A DNA stretch of 64,000 nt from Arthrobacter sp. StoSoilB20 (GTDB taxonomy: Bacteria > Actinomycetota > Actinomycetes > Actinomycetales > Micrococcaceae): the NCBI RefSeq assembly GCF_019977295.1, contig NZ_AP024651.1, forward strand, positions 3,348,001 to 3,412,000, written 5' to 3'. A program made the translations under genes and the position numbers. How positions within the stretch are numbered: position 1 is the first letter of the stretch; every line of letters begins with the position of its first letter. Positions 30,071-37,788 of this stretch are shown here, one piece after another. The notes below the pieces were generated by a model. It saw nothing but the letters and a program-made list of their open reading frames with translations. It did not search any database and was not told the origin of the DNA.

Positions 30071-30961
30071 CTACTGTCGTCGCGCCCGCGTCAGCTCAGC
30101 CCGGGCCAGCAGCTCGGCGTCCGTTGGATAGGCAACTTCTTCCAGCACCAACGGGTGGGGTGCGGCCAGAACGGACTTGGCGTCCCGCTTGCGTTCCAGC
30201 AGCCGGGAGTGCAACCAGCCCGGGGACTCCAAGCCCTCCCCCACACGCAGCGCAGACCCCACCAAGGAGCGCACCATGTTGTGGCAGAAAGCATCAGCCT
30301 GAACGGTGGCAACAATGACACCATCGCCGGCACGGTCAAAGGTGAACTTCTGCAGCTCACGAATGGTAGTGGCACCTTCCCGTGGCTTGCAGTAGGAACG
30401 GAAATCCTGAAGTCCAAGCAAAGCCGCAGCGCCTTGGTTCATCAGCGAAACATCCAGCGCAGTCTTGTGCCACAGGGTAATCCCCCGCAGGACAGGGTCC
30501 CACCGCTCCGGGCCATCGGCGATGCGGTAGCTGTACCTACGCCACAAGGCAGAAAAGCGGGCGTCAAAGCCCTCGGGCGCCAGGCCGGCGTCGTGCACTT
30601 CAACGGCCCCCGTAAGGTCACCGAGAATCCGGCTCAAGGCGCCACGGAGCCGCCGCAAGAGCGCGACGCCGGGATCGAGTTCGTGCCCGCGCGGCAGTGA
30701 CAGCCACTCGGCTTCGGTCAGGTCCAGGTGAACCACCTGCCCGCGGGCGTGGACGCCGGCATCAGTTCTGCCGGCAACCGTCACACGGACCGGCCGTTGC
30801 AGCAAGAGAGCCAGTGCTTCTTCCAAAGAGCCCTGAACAGTCCGGAGACCCGGCTGCAATGCCCACCCGTTGAAAGGACCGCCGTCGTAGGAGAGATCAA
30901 GCCGGACACGCAAAAACCCGCCGCCCCCCAAAACGGGGGCAGCGGGTTTTCGTTCGTTCAT
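30071..30961 (-). CDS. truA: tRNA pseudouridine(38-40) synthase
   Basis: 296 residues. It isomerises uridines 38-40 in the tRNA anticodon arm. The catalytic Asp lies in VAGRTDAGVHARGQVV. LDLSYDGGPFNGWALQPGLR and ALWRRYSYRI are also family features. ATG 30961 lies 32 bases after the rplQ stop. The first 17 codons run through an intrinsic terminator (30913-30950) and encode a Gly/Pro/Ala-rich stretch unlike other TruA proteins. A TTG at 30913 would start right at the conserved LRVRLDLSYDG but has no ribosome site. The real start is therefore uncertain. Confidence 0.9.
   Translation of the reverse strand: MNERKPAAPVLGGGGFLRVRLDLSYDGGPFNGWALQPGLRTVQGSLEEALALLLQRPVRVTVAGRTDAGVHARGQVVHLDLTEAEWLSLPRGHELDPGVALLRRLRGALSRILGDLTGAVEVHDAGLAPEGFDARFSALWRRYSYRIADGPERWDPVLRGITLWHKTALDVSLMNQGAAALLGLQDFRSYCKPREGATTIRELQKFTFDRAGDGVIVATVQADAFCHNMVRSLVGSALRVGEGLESPGWLHSRLLERKRDAKSVLAAPHPLVLEEVAYPTDAELLARAELTRARRQ
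30913..30950 (-). terminator. Intrinsic terminator after rplQ, inside the truA frame
   Basis: 16-bp arms (30913-30928 with 30935-30950) with one G-T wobble and a 6-base loop, followed on the minus strand by TTTTTGCG. It begins 42 bases beyond the rplQ stop and 10 bases into the longest truA frame. Confidence 0.85.
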
Positions 30962-30992
30962 AGACTAAGTCTACTGTGAAGAATTCAGTGAA

Positions 30993-31553
30993 TTACTTCT
31001 TGTCCTCAGCGGCCGGAGCCTCTTCGGTTTCAGCAGCTTCAGCTTCAGCAACCTCTGCCTCAGCGGCCGGAGCCTCTTCGGTTTCAGCAGCTTCGGTCTC
31101 TACGACCTCTGCCTCAGCAGCCGGAGCTTCGGCAGCCGGAGCAGCCTTGGCAGCGGCAGCCGTTGCTTCAGCAACAACGGCCTGCTTCGGGGAAACCGGC
31201 TCGAGAACGAGCTCGATGACAGCCATGGGAGCGTTGTCGCCCTTGCGGTTGCCGATCTTGGTGATGCGGGTGTAGCCACCATCGCGGTTGGCAACGGCGC
31301 CGGCGATGTCGGTGAACAGCTCGTGGACAACGCCCTTGTCGCTGATCAGGCCGAGAACGCGGCGGCGGGAAGCGAGGTCGCCACGCTTGGCGAAGGTGAC
31401 CAGACGCTCTGCGTACGGCTTAAGGCGCTTGGCCTTGGTGACCGTGGTGGTGATGCGCTTGTGCTCAAACAGAGCAGCTGCCAGGTTCGCGAGCATCAGG
31501 CGCTCGTGAGCCGGGCCGCCTCCGAGGCGCGGACCCTTAGTGGGGGTAGGCAT
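30993..31553 (-). CDS. rplQ: 50S ribosomal protein L17
   Basis: 186 residues. The L17 core occupies about residues 1-120 ([40 protein letters not shown]). The last 60 residues are an Ala/Glu/Pro/Thr-rich acidic tail with an 18-residue period ([18 protein letters not shown]), encoded by about 2.5 copies of a 54-base repeat at 31006-31150. Many actinobacteria have extended L17 tails; the neat repeat suggests recent expansion. Last gene of the alpha operon before a strong terminator. Confidence 0.96.
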   Translation of the reverse strand: MPTPTKGPRLGGGPAHERLMLANLAAALFEHKRITTTVTKAKRLKPYAERLVTFAKRGDLASRRRVLGLISDKGVVHELFTDIAGAVANRDGGYTRITKIGNRKGDNAPMAVIELVLEPVSPKQAVVAEATAAAAKAAPAAEAPAAEAEVVETEAAETEEAPAAEAEVAEAEAAETEEAPAAEDKK

Positions 31554-31619
31554 AGTTATTTCTCCTGTTATGTAAGCCGGTCAGGTCCATCGCTGGACCC
31601 GGCGGCCAAGATCTGCTGT

Positions 31620-32630
31620 TTAGAGCTCGTCGTCGCTGAACGCGGCGTCGTCCTCTTCGATGGCTGCGGCGCGGGCTGCGAGATCGAAACCGGGAGGGGA
31701 GTCCTTGAGGGACAGACCCAGTTCGACGAGCTTTGCCTTGACCTCGTCAATGGACTTCGCACCGAAGTTACGAATGTCCATCAGGTCAGCCTCGGAGCGG
31801 GCAACGAGTTCACCCACGGTGTGGATGCCCTCACGCTTGAGGCAGTTGTAGGAACGGACGGTGAGGTCCAGATCCTCGATCGGCAGAGCCATGTCAGCTG
31901 CCAGGGCAGCGTCCGTCGGCGACGGGCCAATCTCGATACCTTCAGCTGCGGTGTTCAGCTCACGAGCCAGACCGAACAGTTCCACCAGGGTGGTGCCTGC
32001 GGAAGCAACAGCATCGCGCGGGGCGATTGCCTGCTTGGTCTCGACGTCGACAATGAGCTTGTCGAAGTCGGTGCGCTGCTCAACACGGGTAGCTTCCACG
32101 CGGAAAGTTACCTTCATGACCGGCGAGTAGATCGAGTCGACCGGAATGCGGCCGATCTCGGAGTCGCCGGACTTGTTCTGAGCTGCCGAAACGTAGCCAC
32201 GGCCGCGCTCGATGGTCAGTTCGAGTTCGAACTTGCCCTTCGAGTTCAGTGTGGCAATGTGCAGATCCGGGTTGTGGAATTCGACGCCGGCCGGCGGAGC
32301 GATGTCCGCGGCGGTGACGACTCCGGGGCCCTGCTTGCGCAGGTACGCAACAACCGGCTCATCGTGCTCGGAGGAAACCGAAAGGTTCTTGATGTTCAGG
32401 ATGATCTCGGTGACATCTTCCTTGACACCCGGAACCGTGGTGAACTCGTGCAGCACGCCATCGATCCGGATGCTGGTTACAGCGGCACCGGGGATGGAGG
32501 AGAGCAGGGTACGGCGGAGGGAGTTTCCGAGGGTGTAGCCGAAGCCCGGCTCCAGCGGTTCAATGATGAAACGGGAGCGGTTCTCGGATACAACTTCTTC
32601 AGACAGGGTGGGGCGCTGTGCAATGAGCAC
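31620..32630 (-). CDS. rpoA: DNA-directed RNA polymerase alpha subunit
   Basis: 336 residues. The N-terminal dimerisation domain has [20 protein letters not shown]. The C-terminal DNA- and activator-binding domain (from about residue 245) has [20 protein letters not shown] and [14 protein letters not shown], joined by a flexible linker. The start is GTG 32630. It lies between rpsK and rplQ; the rpsD gene that often precedes rpoA is absent and a large hairpin occupies the gap. Confidence 0.98.
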   Translation of the reverse strand: MLIAQRPTLSEEVVSENRSRFIIEPLEPGFGYTLGNSLRRTLLSSIPGAAVTSIRIDGVLHEFTTVPGVKEDVTEIILNIKNLSVSSEHDEPVVAYLRKQGPGVVTAADIAPPAGVEFHNPDLHIATLNSKGKFELELTIERGRGYVSAAQNKSGDSEIGRIPVDSIYSPVMKVTFRVEATRVEQRTDFDKLIVDVETKQAIAPRDAVASAGTTLVELFGLARELNTAAEGIEIGPSPTDAALAADMALPIEDLDLTVRSYNCLKREGIHTVGELVARSEADLMDIRNFGAKSIDEVKAKLVELGLSLKDSPPGFDLAARAAAIEEDDAAFSDDEL

Positions 32631-32701
32631 TTAGGTTTCCTTTCGGCGAGCATCCGCTATATGACGCAACACAGGTGGTGGAAATCGGCTTCGGTTTCCA
32701 G

Positions 32702-32765
32702 CCTGACCAGCCGGGCCATGCTGATGGATGATCGAAACCATCCATAGCAGGCCCGGCCGGTCAGG
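32702..32765. other. Long imperfect hairpin between rpsK and rpoA
   Basis: The sequence 32702-32730 pairs with 32739-32765 over about 25 bases with small bulges (core GCCGGGCC/GGCCCGGC and TGGATG/CATCCA). No U-run follows in the transcribed direction, so it reads as a processing or attenuation structure more than a terminator. Confidence 0.65.
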
Positions 32766-32779
32766 CAGGGAAGACCTAA

Positions 32780-33181
32780 TTAGACGCGGCGGCGCTTCGG
32801 CGGGCGGCAACCGTTGTGGGCGCTGGGGGTGACGTCCTGGATGGAGCCAACCTCGAGGCCAGCGGCCTGAAGTGAACGGATTGCGGTTTCGCGTCCGGAA
32901 CCCGGGCCCTTGACGAATACGTCAACCTTGCGCAGACCGTGCTCCTGAGCGCGCTTTGCAGCAGCTTCGGCAGCCATCTGGGCAGCGAACGGGGTGGACT
33001 TACGGGAGCCCTTGAAGCCAACCTCACCGGCGGAAGCCCATGAGATGACAGCACCGTTCGGGTCCGTGATGGACACGATGGTGTTGTTAAAGGTGCTCTT
33101 GATGTGCGCCTGGCCAAGCGCAATATTCTTCTTATCCTTGCGACGCGGCTTACGAACCGCTCCACGAGTCTTCGGGGGCAT
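32780..33181 (-). CDS. rpsK: 30S ribosomal protein S11
   Basis: 133 residues, normal length. The core [40 protein letters not shown] and the C-terminal [18 protein letters not shown] are standard S11, which lines the platform of the 30S subunit near the mRNA exit. It lies 51 bases after rpsM. Confidence 0.98.
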   Translation of the reverse strand: MPPKTRGAVRKPRRKDKKNIALGQAHIKSTFNNTIVSITDPNGAVISWASAGEVGFKGSRKSTPFAAQMAAEAAAKRAQEHGLRKVDVFVKGPGSGRETAIRSLQAAGLEVGSIQDVTPSAHNGCRPPKRRRV

Positions 33182-33232
33182 TGTTTCTCCTACAGAAAGT
33201 TATCGGGGGAAAACCAGGTCAATCCCGAGGGA

Positions 33233-33610
33233 TTAACGTCCGGCCTTCTTCTTGCCGGCGACGGTGCGCTTCGGACCCTTGCGGGTACGTGCGTTGGTCT
33301 TCGTACGCTGTCCGCGTACGGGCAGGCCCTTGCGGTGGCGCAGGCCTTCGTAGCTGCCGATCTCTACCTTGCGGCGGATATCAGCGGCTACCTCGCGGCG
33401 AAGGTCACCCTCAACCTTGTAGTTGCCTTCAATGTAGTCACGCAGCTGGACCAGTTCGGCGTCAGTCAGGTCCTTGACGCGAACGTCAGCGCTGATGCCG
33501 GTGGCAGCCAGGGTTTCGTGTGCACGGGTCTTGCCCACGCCGTAGATGTAAGTAAGCGCAATTTCCAACCGCTTTTCGCGGGGAATGTCTACGCCAGCGA
33601 GACGAGCCAT
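33233..33610 (-). CDS. rpsM: 30S ribosomal protein S13
   Basis: 125 residues from ATG 33610. [30 protein letters not shown] and the basic end [20 protein letters not shown] match S13, which contacts the P-site tRNA and the 50S subunit. The longer open frame to 33727 reads through the 196-base spacer before rpmJ and is rejected. Confidence 0.98.
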   Translation of the reverse strand: MARLAGVDIPREKRLEIALTYIYGVGKTRAHETLAATGISADVRVKDLTDAELVQLRDYIEGNYKVEGDLRREVAADIRRKVEIGSYEGLRHRKGLPVRGQRTKTNARTRKGPKRTVAGKKKAGR

Positions 33611-33806
33611 AGTGGCGGTACTCCTTGAATAAACCGGAGGTCGTAGGCAGTACACCCACACGTTCCGTGTGGCCCCAGCCTCCGACCGGGGGTTCGCTGA
33701 CCAGGCTCTGAAATGCAGTCCTGGCACAGCTTGTGCTGCCTTTATTTACTTGCGTGGGCTAGCAACCCAGGTTTGCCCTTGCGGGCGCTGATTCCCGGAA
33801 GGGGAA

Positions 33807-33920
33807 TTAGCCCTGGCGCTGCTTGTGGCGCGGGTTCTCGCAGATCACCATGACCCGGCCGTTACGGCGGATCACTTTGCACTTGTCGCAGATCTGCTTG
33901 ACGCTCGGCTTGACCTTCAT
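33807..33920 (-). CDS. rpmJ: 50S ribosomal protein L36
   Basis: A 37-residue protein that is easily missed: [20 protein letters not shown] followed by [17 protein letters not shown]. Cys11, Cys14, Cys27 and His32 form the zinc ribbon, so this is the zinc-binding (C+) form. It lies between infA and rpsM, its usual place in the alpha operon. The 196 bases that follow before rpsM hold no gene that I can see. Confidence 0.96.
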   Translation of the reverse strand: MKVKPSVKQICDKCKVIRRNGRVMVICENPRHKQRQG

Positions 33921-33992
33921 GGCGTTCCTTTGCGTGTTTTGCAGTTGATCTGCTGGAGCGGCTTAGGCACTGTTGCCTGGCCGCCCAGCAAT

Positions 33993-34214
33993 TTACTTGT
34001 AGCGGTAGACGATACGACCACGTGTGAGGTCGTATGGGCTCAGCTCAACCACTACCCGGTCCTCGGGGAGGATTCGAATGTAGTGCTGTCGCATCTTCCC
34101 AGAGATGTGTGCGAGAACGACGTGCTTATTGGTGAGCTCAACACGAAACATCGCATTGGGCAGCGCCTCAGTCACAACGCCCTCGATCTCAATGACCCCG
34201 TCCTTCTTGGCCAT
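33993..34214 (-). CDS. infA: Translation initiation factor IF-1
   Basis: A 73-residue OB-fold protein: [20 protein letters not shown], with [19 protein letters not shown] and the end [13 protein letters not shown]. It binds the 30S A site during initiation. ATG 34214 has a GGAGG box just upstream. The 43-residue upstream extension of the open frame is leader. It is the first gene of the infA-rpmJ-rpsM-rpsK-rpoA-rplQ string. Confidence 0.98.
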   Translation of the reverse strand: MAKKDGVIEIEGVVTEALPNAMFRVELTNKHVVLAHISGKMRQHYIRILPEDRVVVELSPYDLTRGRIVYRYK

Positions 34215-34346
34215 ATCCTCCGCTAACTGTTGTTTGCCGCCGTCCTTCAGTAGGCACCGAAGATCCAGCGGACGTTTTTTGTTTGCTTGGCCACCTTGGA
34301 GCCACGACACCAAAAAGGGCGTGGCTGCACAGACAACCAACAAATA

Positions 34347-34375
34347 ACTCTACGCCAATCAGGCCGGAAAGTTAA
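34347..34375 (-). promoter_or_regulatory. Candidate promoter of the infA operon
   Basis: On the minus strand TTAACT (34370-34375) and TAGAGT (34347-34352) are 17 bases apart, a fair match to the housekeeping TTGACA/TANNNT pattern of actinobacteria. It would give a leader of about 125 bases before infA. Confidence 0.45.
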
Positions 34376-34408
34376 ATCCGTCCATGGTAGCGCAAGGGTC
34401 GGCCGCCG

Positions 34409-35425
34409 TCACTCCCCCGCAGGCCTGAAAGCCGGGAATTCGCCTGCCGTAGTCGAGACACTTTCCGCAGCCCGGACGCCGTCGAGTATCGCCAGCCTGA
34501 CGGCTTCCGCCGCGGCGCTTTGGAGTGTTATGAGCGAAATCTGCCGCGCCTGTTCGGTACTGCGGTCAAGCCCGACGGCGCCGGTCGCCAGGGCGAATAC
34601 GGTGTCACCGTCCGCCAGGGTATGGGACGGATCCAGGGCCCGTGCCAAGCCCGCATGCCCGGCCGAGGCAGTCCGCTTGCACTCAGCCGCGTCCAGCACG
34701 GCATTGGTAGCGATCACCACGAGCGTGGTGTTGAGTCCCTGCGGCGGGGCCGTCAATGGCGCTTCCCGTTGGCCCTCCGGGCCTGGAGCCCGGCGGCGCG
34801 CGTCCAAGGGAGGAACGACCGAGCCCGCAGAGGACTTCAGGTCCGGAGGGCCAAACAACGGCGAGCCGAGCGCGTTCACCACTGCAATAGCCCCAATGAC
34901 CACTCCGCCATCAAGAGTGATCGACGACGTTCCAATCCCGCCCTTGTACTGGCCGCGCGCAACCACCGCCCCCGTCCCGGCACCCACGTTTCCACGTTCG
35001 ACGGCGGCATGGTCACCTGAGGCGAACGCTGCGGCGGCCGCTTGGTAACCCATGTCCGCGTCGGGTCGCGCCTTGACGTCGCCGCCGCGCCCGAGGTCAA
35101 AGATGGCCGCGGCAGGCACAATCGGCACTACAGTCCCCGGAACAGCAAACCCCCTGCCCTGCTCCTCACACCACAACTGCGCCCCGCCAGCCGAGGCCAA
35201 CCCAAAAGCACTGCCTCCGGTCAACACCACGGCATCCACAGTGGAAACCAGGGTGGTCGGATCCAGCGCGTCGGTCTCATGAGTCCCCGGACCCCCACCA
35301 CGAACATCCACGGAGCCAACAGTCCCCACGGGAGGCAGCACCACGGTCACTCCGGACAACCAGCCCTCCCCCACCCTCTGCACATGCCCAACCCGTATGC
35401 CCGCAACATCGGTGATCGAATTCAT
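34409..35425 (-). CDS. P1 family self-processing peptidase (DmpA/NylC-like)
   Basis: 338 residues from ATG 35425. N-terminal nucleophile hydrolases of this family include D-aminopeptidase DmpA and 6-aminohexanoate-oligomer hydrolase NylC. They cut themselves before a Thr or Ser. ITDVAGIRVGHVQRVGEG, VLTGGSAFGLASAGGAQLW and GNVGAGTGAVVARG are family blocks, and Asn-Thr in GLNTTLVVIATNAVLD is the likely cleavage site with Thr as nucleophile. The 25 residues or so before it (SSAGSVVPPLDARRRAPG) are encoded by a repeat also found in the intergenic region upstream. The substrate is unknown. Confidence 0.87.
   Translation of the reverse strand: MNSITDVAGIRVGHVQRVGEGWLSGVTVVLPPVGTVGSVDVRGGGPGTHETDALDPTTLVSTVDAVVLTGGSAFGLASAGGAQLWCEEQGRGFAVPGTVVPIVPAAAIFDLGRGGDVKARPDADMGYQAAAAAFASGDHAAVERGNVGAGTGAVVARGQYKGGIGTSSITLDGGVVIGAIAVVNALGSPLFGPPDLKSSAGSVVPPLDARRRAPGPEGQREAPLTAPPQGLNTTLVVIATNAVLDAAECKRTASAGHAGLARALDPSHTLADGDTVFALATGAVGLDRSTEQARQISLITLQSAAAEAVRLAILDGVRAAESVSTTAGEFPAFRPAGE
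34789..34824. repeat. Short copy of an intergenic repeat inside the P1 peptidase gene
   Basis: CCGGCGGCGCGCGTCCAAGG followed directly by GAGGAACGACCGAGC. The same two halves occur at about 35475-35495 and 35550-35567, separated there by about 55 extra bases. It encodes in-frame residues just before the predicted self-cleavage site. Confidence 0.7.
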
Positions 35426-35802
35426 GGCTCCATTCTCCCCCTGCGGACCCAAACAAACTGCGGTAGGGCTGGACCCCGGCAGCGCGCGTCCAAGGTGGGC
35501 CCACGACGGCCGGGTTCCCTGGCCGAGCTTGCGAGGTTAGGGCGCCGTTGGGGAGGAACGACCGAGCGCGCCGAGGGGTTCGGCCCCACCGCAGGGTGGG
35601 CGCAGGTGCAAAGTGGGAGCCCGGCCTCGAATACGAACCAGCGAGTAACGCCGGGTAAACGGGTTGGGAAGTGTAAGACAACTATCGCTACGGGGCACCA
35701 ATTTGGCCCAATCCCCTGCTGTGCATGTGGTGAGCTAAGCCTGTCTTCGCCGCCCCGGTCCGGGAGCTGGCGCCCCTGTTCGCCCGAAAACGTAAGTGAC
35801 CC
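35426..35802. repeat. Intergenic region with full-length copy of the repeat
   Basis: 377 bases between divergent genes with no supported reading frame. Bases 35475-35567 hold the long copy of the GCGCGCGTCCAAGG...GAGGAACGACCGAGC element, which continues into GCGCCGAGGGGTTCGG. The rest should carry promoters for the peptidase (minus) and the ABC permease (plus); I see no confident consensus for either. TAAGTGACCC just before 35803 is a poor ribosome site. Confidence 0.55.
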
Positions 35803-36789
35803 ATGACTACCCGACAGATCCACAGCAGCACTGCGCCTGCCGGCAGGCCAGAGACAAAACCGCCGGCCCCGCCGCTTGAGCCGGCCAAGGACCTCCCGGC
35901 CAGGAGACGCTGGTCAGGCCGCAGCCGGAAGGACTTCCTGGTCTTCCTTGCCATGGCTTTGCCGAACCTCGTGCTGATCGGCACCTTCACGTACTGGCCC
36001 CTGATCAACAACATCTATTACTCCACGCTGGATTGGACGCTGGGTTCTGCGTCAGCCACGGTGGTGGGGCTGCAGAACTATGTCACGTTCTTCACCAGCG
36101 AGGACGCAGGCAAGGTTCTTGGCACTACGGCGATTTTTACGTTGGTGACGGTCGGTGGCTCCATGGTCCTTGGGTTGCTGGTTGCCCTTGCCTTGAACTC
36201 CAGAGTCCGCGGAACCACCTTCGCGAGGTCCGCAGTGTTTGCTCCTTATGTACTGTCCGGGGTGGGCGTCGGGTTGGTGTGGTTGTTCATTTTCGATCCC
36301 GGCTATGGCGTGCTGGCCTGGATTCTTCAGGCGTTTGGCCAGCAAAGCCCGCAGTGGATCAACGATCCCCAGTTGTCCTTGGTGATGGTGATCATCGTTT
36401 ACGTGTGGAAGAACCTGGGCTATTGCGCCGTGGTGTACCTCGCCGGGCTCCAGTCCCTTCCCCAAGATGTCATGGAAGCTGCAGCGCTTGACGGGGCAAA
36501 CAGCGTGCGGCGCTTCTTCAACATCTCCCTGCCGCTGCTCTCTCCCACCACGTTCTTCCTGCTGATCACCACCATGCTCAGTTCCCTGCAGGCGTTCGAC
36601 CTCATCCGCATCATGACGCCGCTGGGCAATGGCACCAGCACGTTGATCTACGAGGCCTACCTGCAAGCATTCGGCGCATATAACCGTGCCGGCTATTCGG
36701 CCGCCATCTCAGTGGTCCTCTTCGCCATCCTGCTGATCATCACGGTCCTCCAACTGCGGTTTGTTGAGCGAAAGGTCCACTACTCATGA
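35803..36789 (+). CDS. Sugar ABC transporter permease, UgpA/MalF type
   Basis: 328 residues. A Pro-rich cytosolic start is followed by six membrane segments (first: FLVFLAMALPNLVLIGTFTY). The ATPase-contact loop is seen as DVMEAAALDGANSVRRFFNI, close to the EAA consensus. It is one of two permeases of a carbohydrate-uptake importer encoded with its partner permease and binding protein. It overlaps the next gene by 4 bases. No ATPase gene is present in the window. Confidence 0.92.
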   Translation: MTTRQIHSSTAPAGRPETKPPAPPLEPAKDLPARRRWSGRSRKDFLVFLAMALPNLVLIGTFTYWPLINNIYYSTLDWTLGSASATVVGLQNYVTFFTSEDAGKVLGTTAIFTLVTVGGSMVLGLLVALALNSRVRGTTFARSAVFAPYVLSGVGVGLVWLFIFDPGYGVLAWILQAFGQQSPQWINDPQLSLVMVIIVYVWKNLGYCAVVYLAGLQSLPQDVMEAAALDGANSVRRFFNISLPLLSPTTFFLLITTMLSSLQAFDLIRIMTPLGNGTSTLIYEAYLQAFGAYNRAGYSAAISVVLFAILLIITVLQLRFVERKVHYS

Positions 36790-37727
36790 GCGCAACCTCA
36801 CCCACCGCCGTCGTGCCTTCACCGGACCCCGCGCCTTCACCGGACCCACAGCAGGAAGCGAGCCAGGAGCCGCAGCAGCGGCCGCGTCCCTTCTCCAGCG
36901 CGAACCTGCTCCAGACTGTGGCAACCGGCTACGTTCCGTTGATCATCGCCACATTGGTGGTCTTTTTGCCCCTGCTGTGGATGCTGTTGAGCTCTTTCAA
37001 GCAGCCGGGCGAGATCGTCACCATGGACCTGAAGCTGCTGCCGGAGTCGCTCAACCTGGAAAACTACGCGACGGCGCTGTCCACTGTCCCGTTTGCGCAG
37101 TTCTTCGCCAACAGCCTGATCGTGACCCTGATCGGTTCATCCATCAAAGTCATCCTGGCCATTCTGACCGCCTATGCGTTGGTGTTCGTGCGCTTCCCGT
37201 TCAAGAACGTGATCTTCGTGCTGATCCTGGTGGCCCTCATGGTCCCGGCCCAAGTCTCCATCCTGCCCAACTACATCCTCATCGCAGGCATGGGTGGCAA
37301 GAACACTTTATGGGGCATCATCCTCCCCGGCCTCGGGACGGCATTTGGCACCTTCCTGCTGCGCCAACACTTCCTGACGCTGCCGCCGTCGATCCTGGAA
37401 GCCGCGGAAATTGATGGGGCCGGCCACTGGCGGCGGCTGTGGCAGATCATTGTGCCGGTCTCGGTGCCGTCGATCGCCACCGTGGCATTGGTAACAGTGG
37501 TCAGCGAATGGAACGACTACATTTGGCCGCTCATCATCACCGACCGCCCCGAAACCATGACGTTGCCTGTGGGCCTGACGCTGCTGCAGAACTCCGAAAG
37601 CAATGGCGCCGGGTGGGGAATCCTCATGGCCGGAGCCGTACTGGTGATCGTCCCCATCCTCCTGGTGTTCGCAGCACTCCAGCGCTACATCGTGGCCGGC
37701 CTGACCCAAGGCAGCGTCACCGGCTGA
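36786..37727 (+). CDS. Sugar ABC transporter permease, UgpE/MalG type
   Basis: 313 residues, the second permease. A Pro/Gln-rich N-terminus of about 40 residues precedes six membrane segments. The EAA loop reads PPSILEAAEIDGAGHWRRLW. VFLPLLWMLLSSFKQPGEIV and SEWNDYIWPLIIT are typical of MalG-type subunits. ATG 36786 overlaps the previous stop (ATGA). Confidence 0.92.
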   Translation: MSATSPTAVVPSPDPAPSPDPQQEASQEPQQRPRPFSSANLLQTVATGYVPLIIATLVVFLPLLWMLLSSFKQPGEIVTMDLKLLPESLNLENYATALSTVPFAQFFANSLIVTLIGSSIKVILAILTAYALVFVRFPFKNVIFVLILVALMVPAQVSILPNYILIAGMGGKNTLWGIILPGLGTAFGTFLLRQHFLTLPPSILEAAEIDGAGHWRRLWQIIVPVSVPSIATVALVTVVSEWNDYIWPLIITDRPETMTLPVGLTLLQNSESNGAGWGILMAGAVLVIVPILLVFAALQRYIVAGLTQGSVTG

Positions 37728-37788
37728 TTTCTCCCTTCCGCACCATTCGCATCGAAACACCAGTAAAGAGTTATTGAGAGGAAGCACC

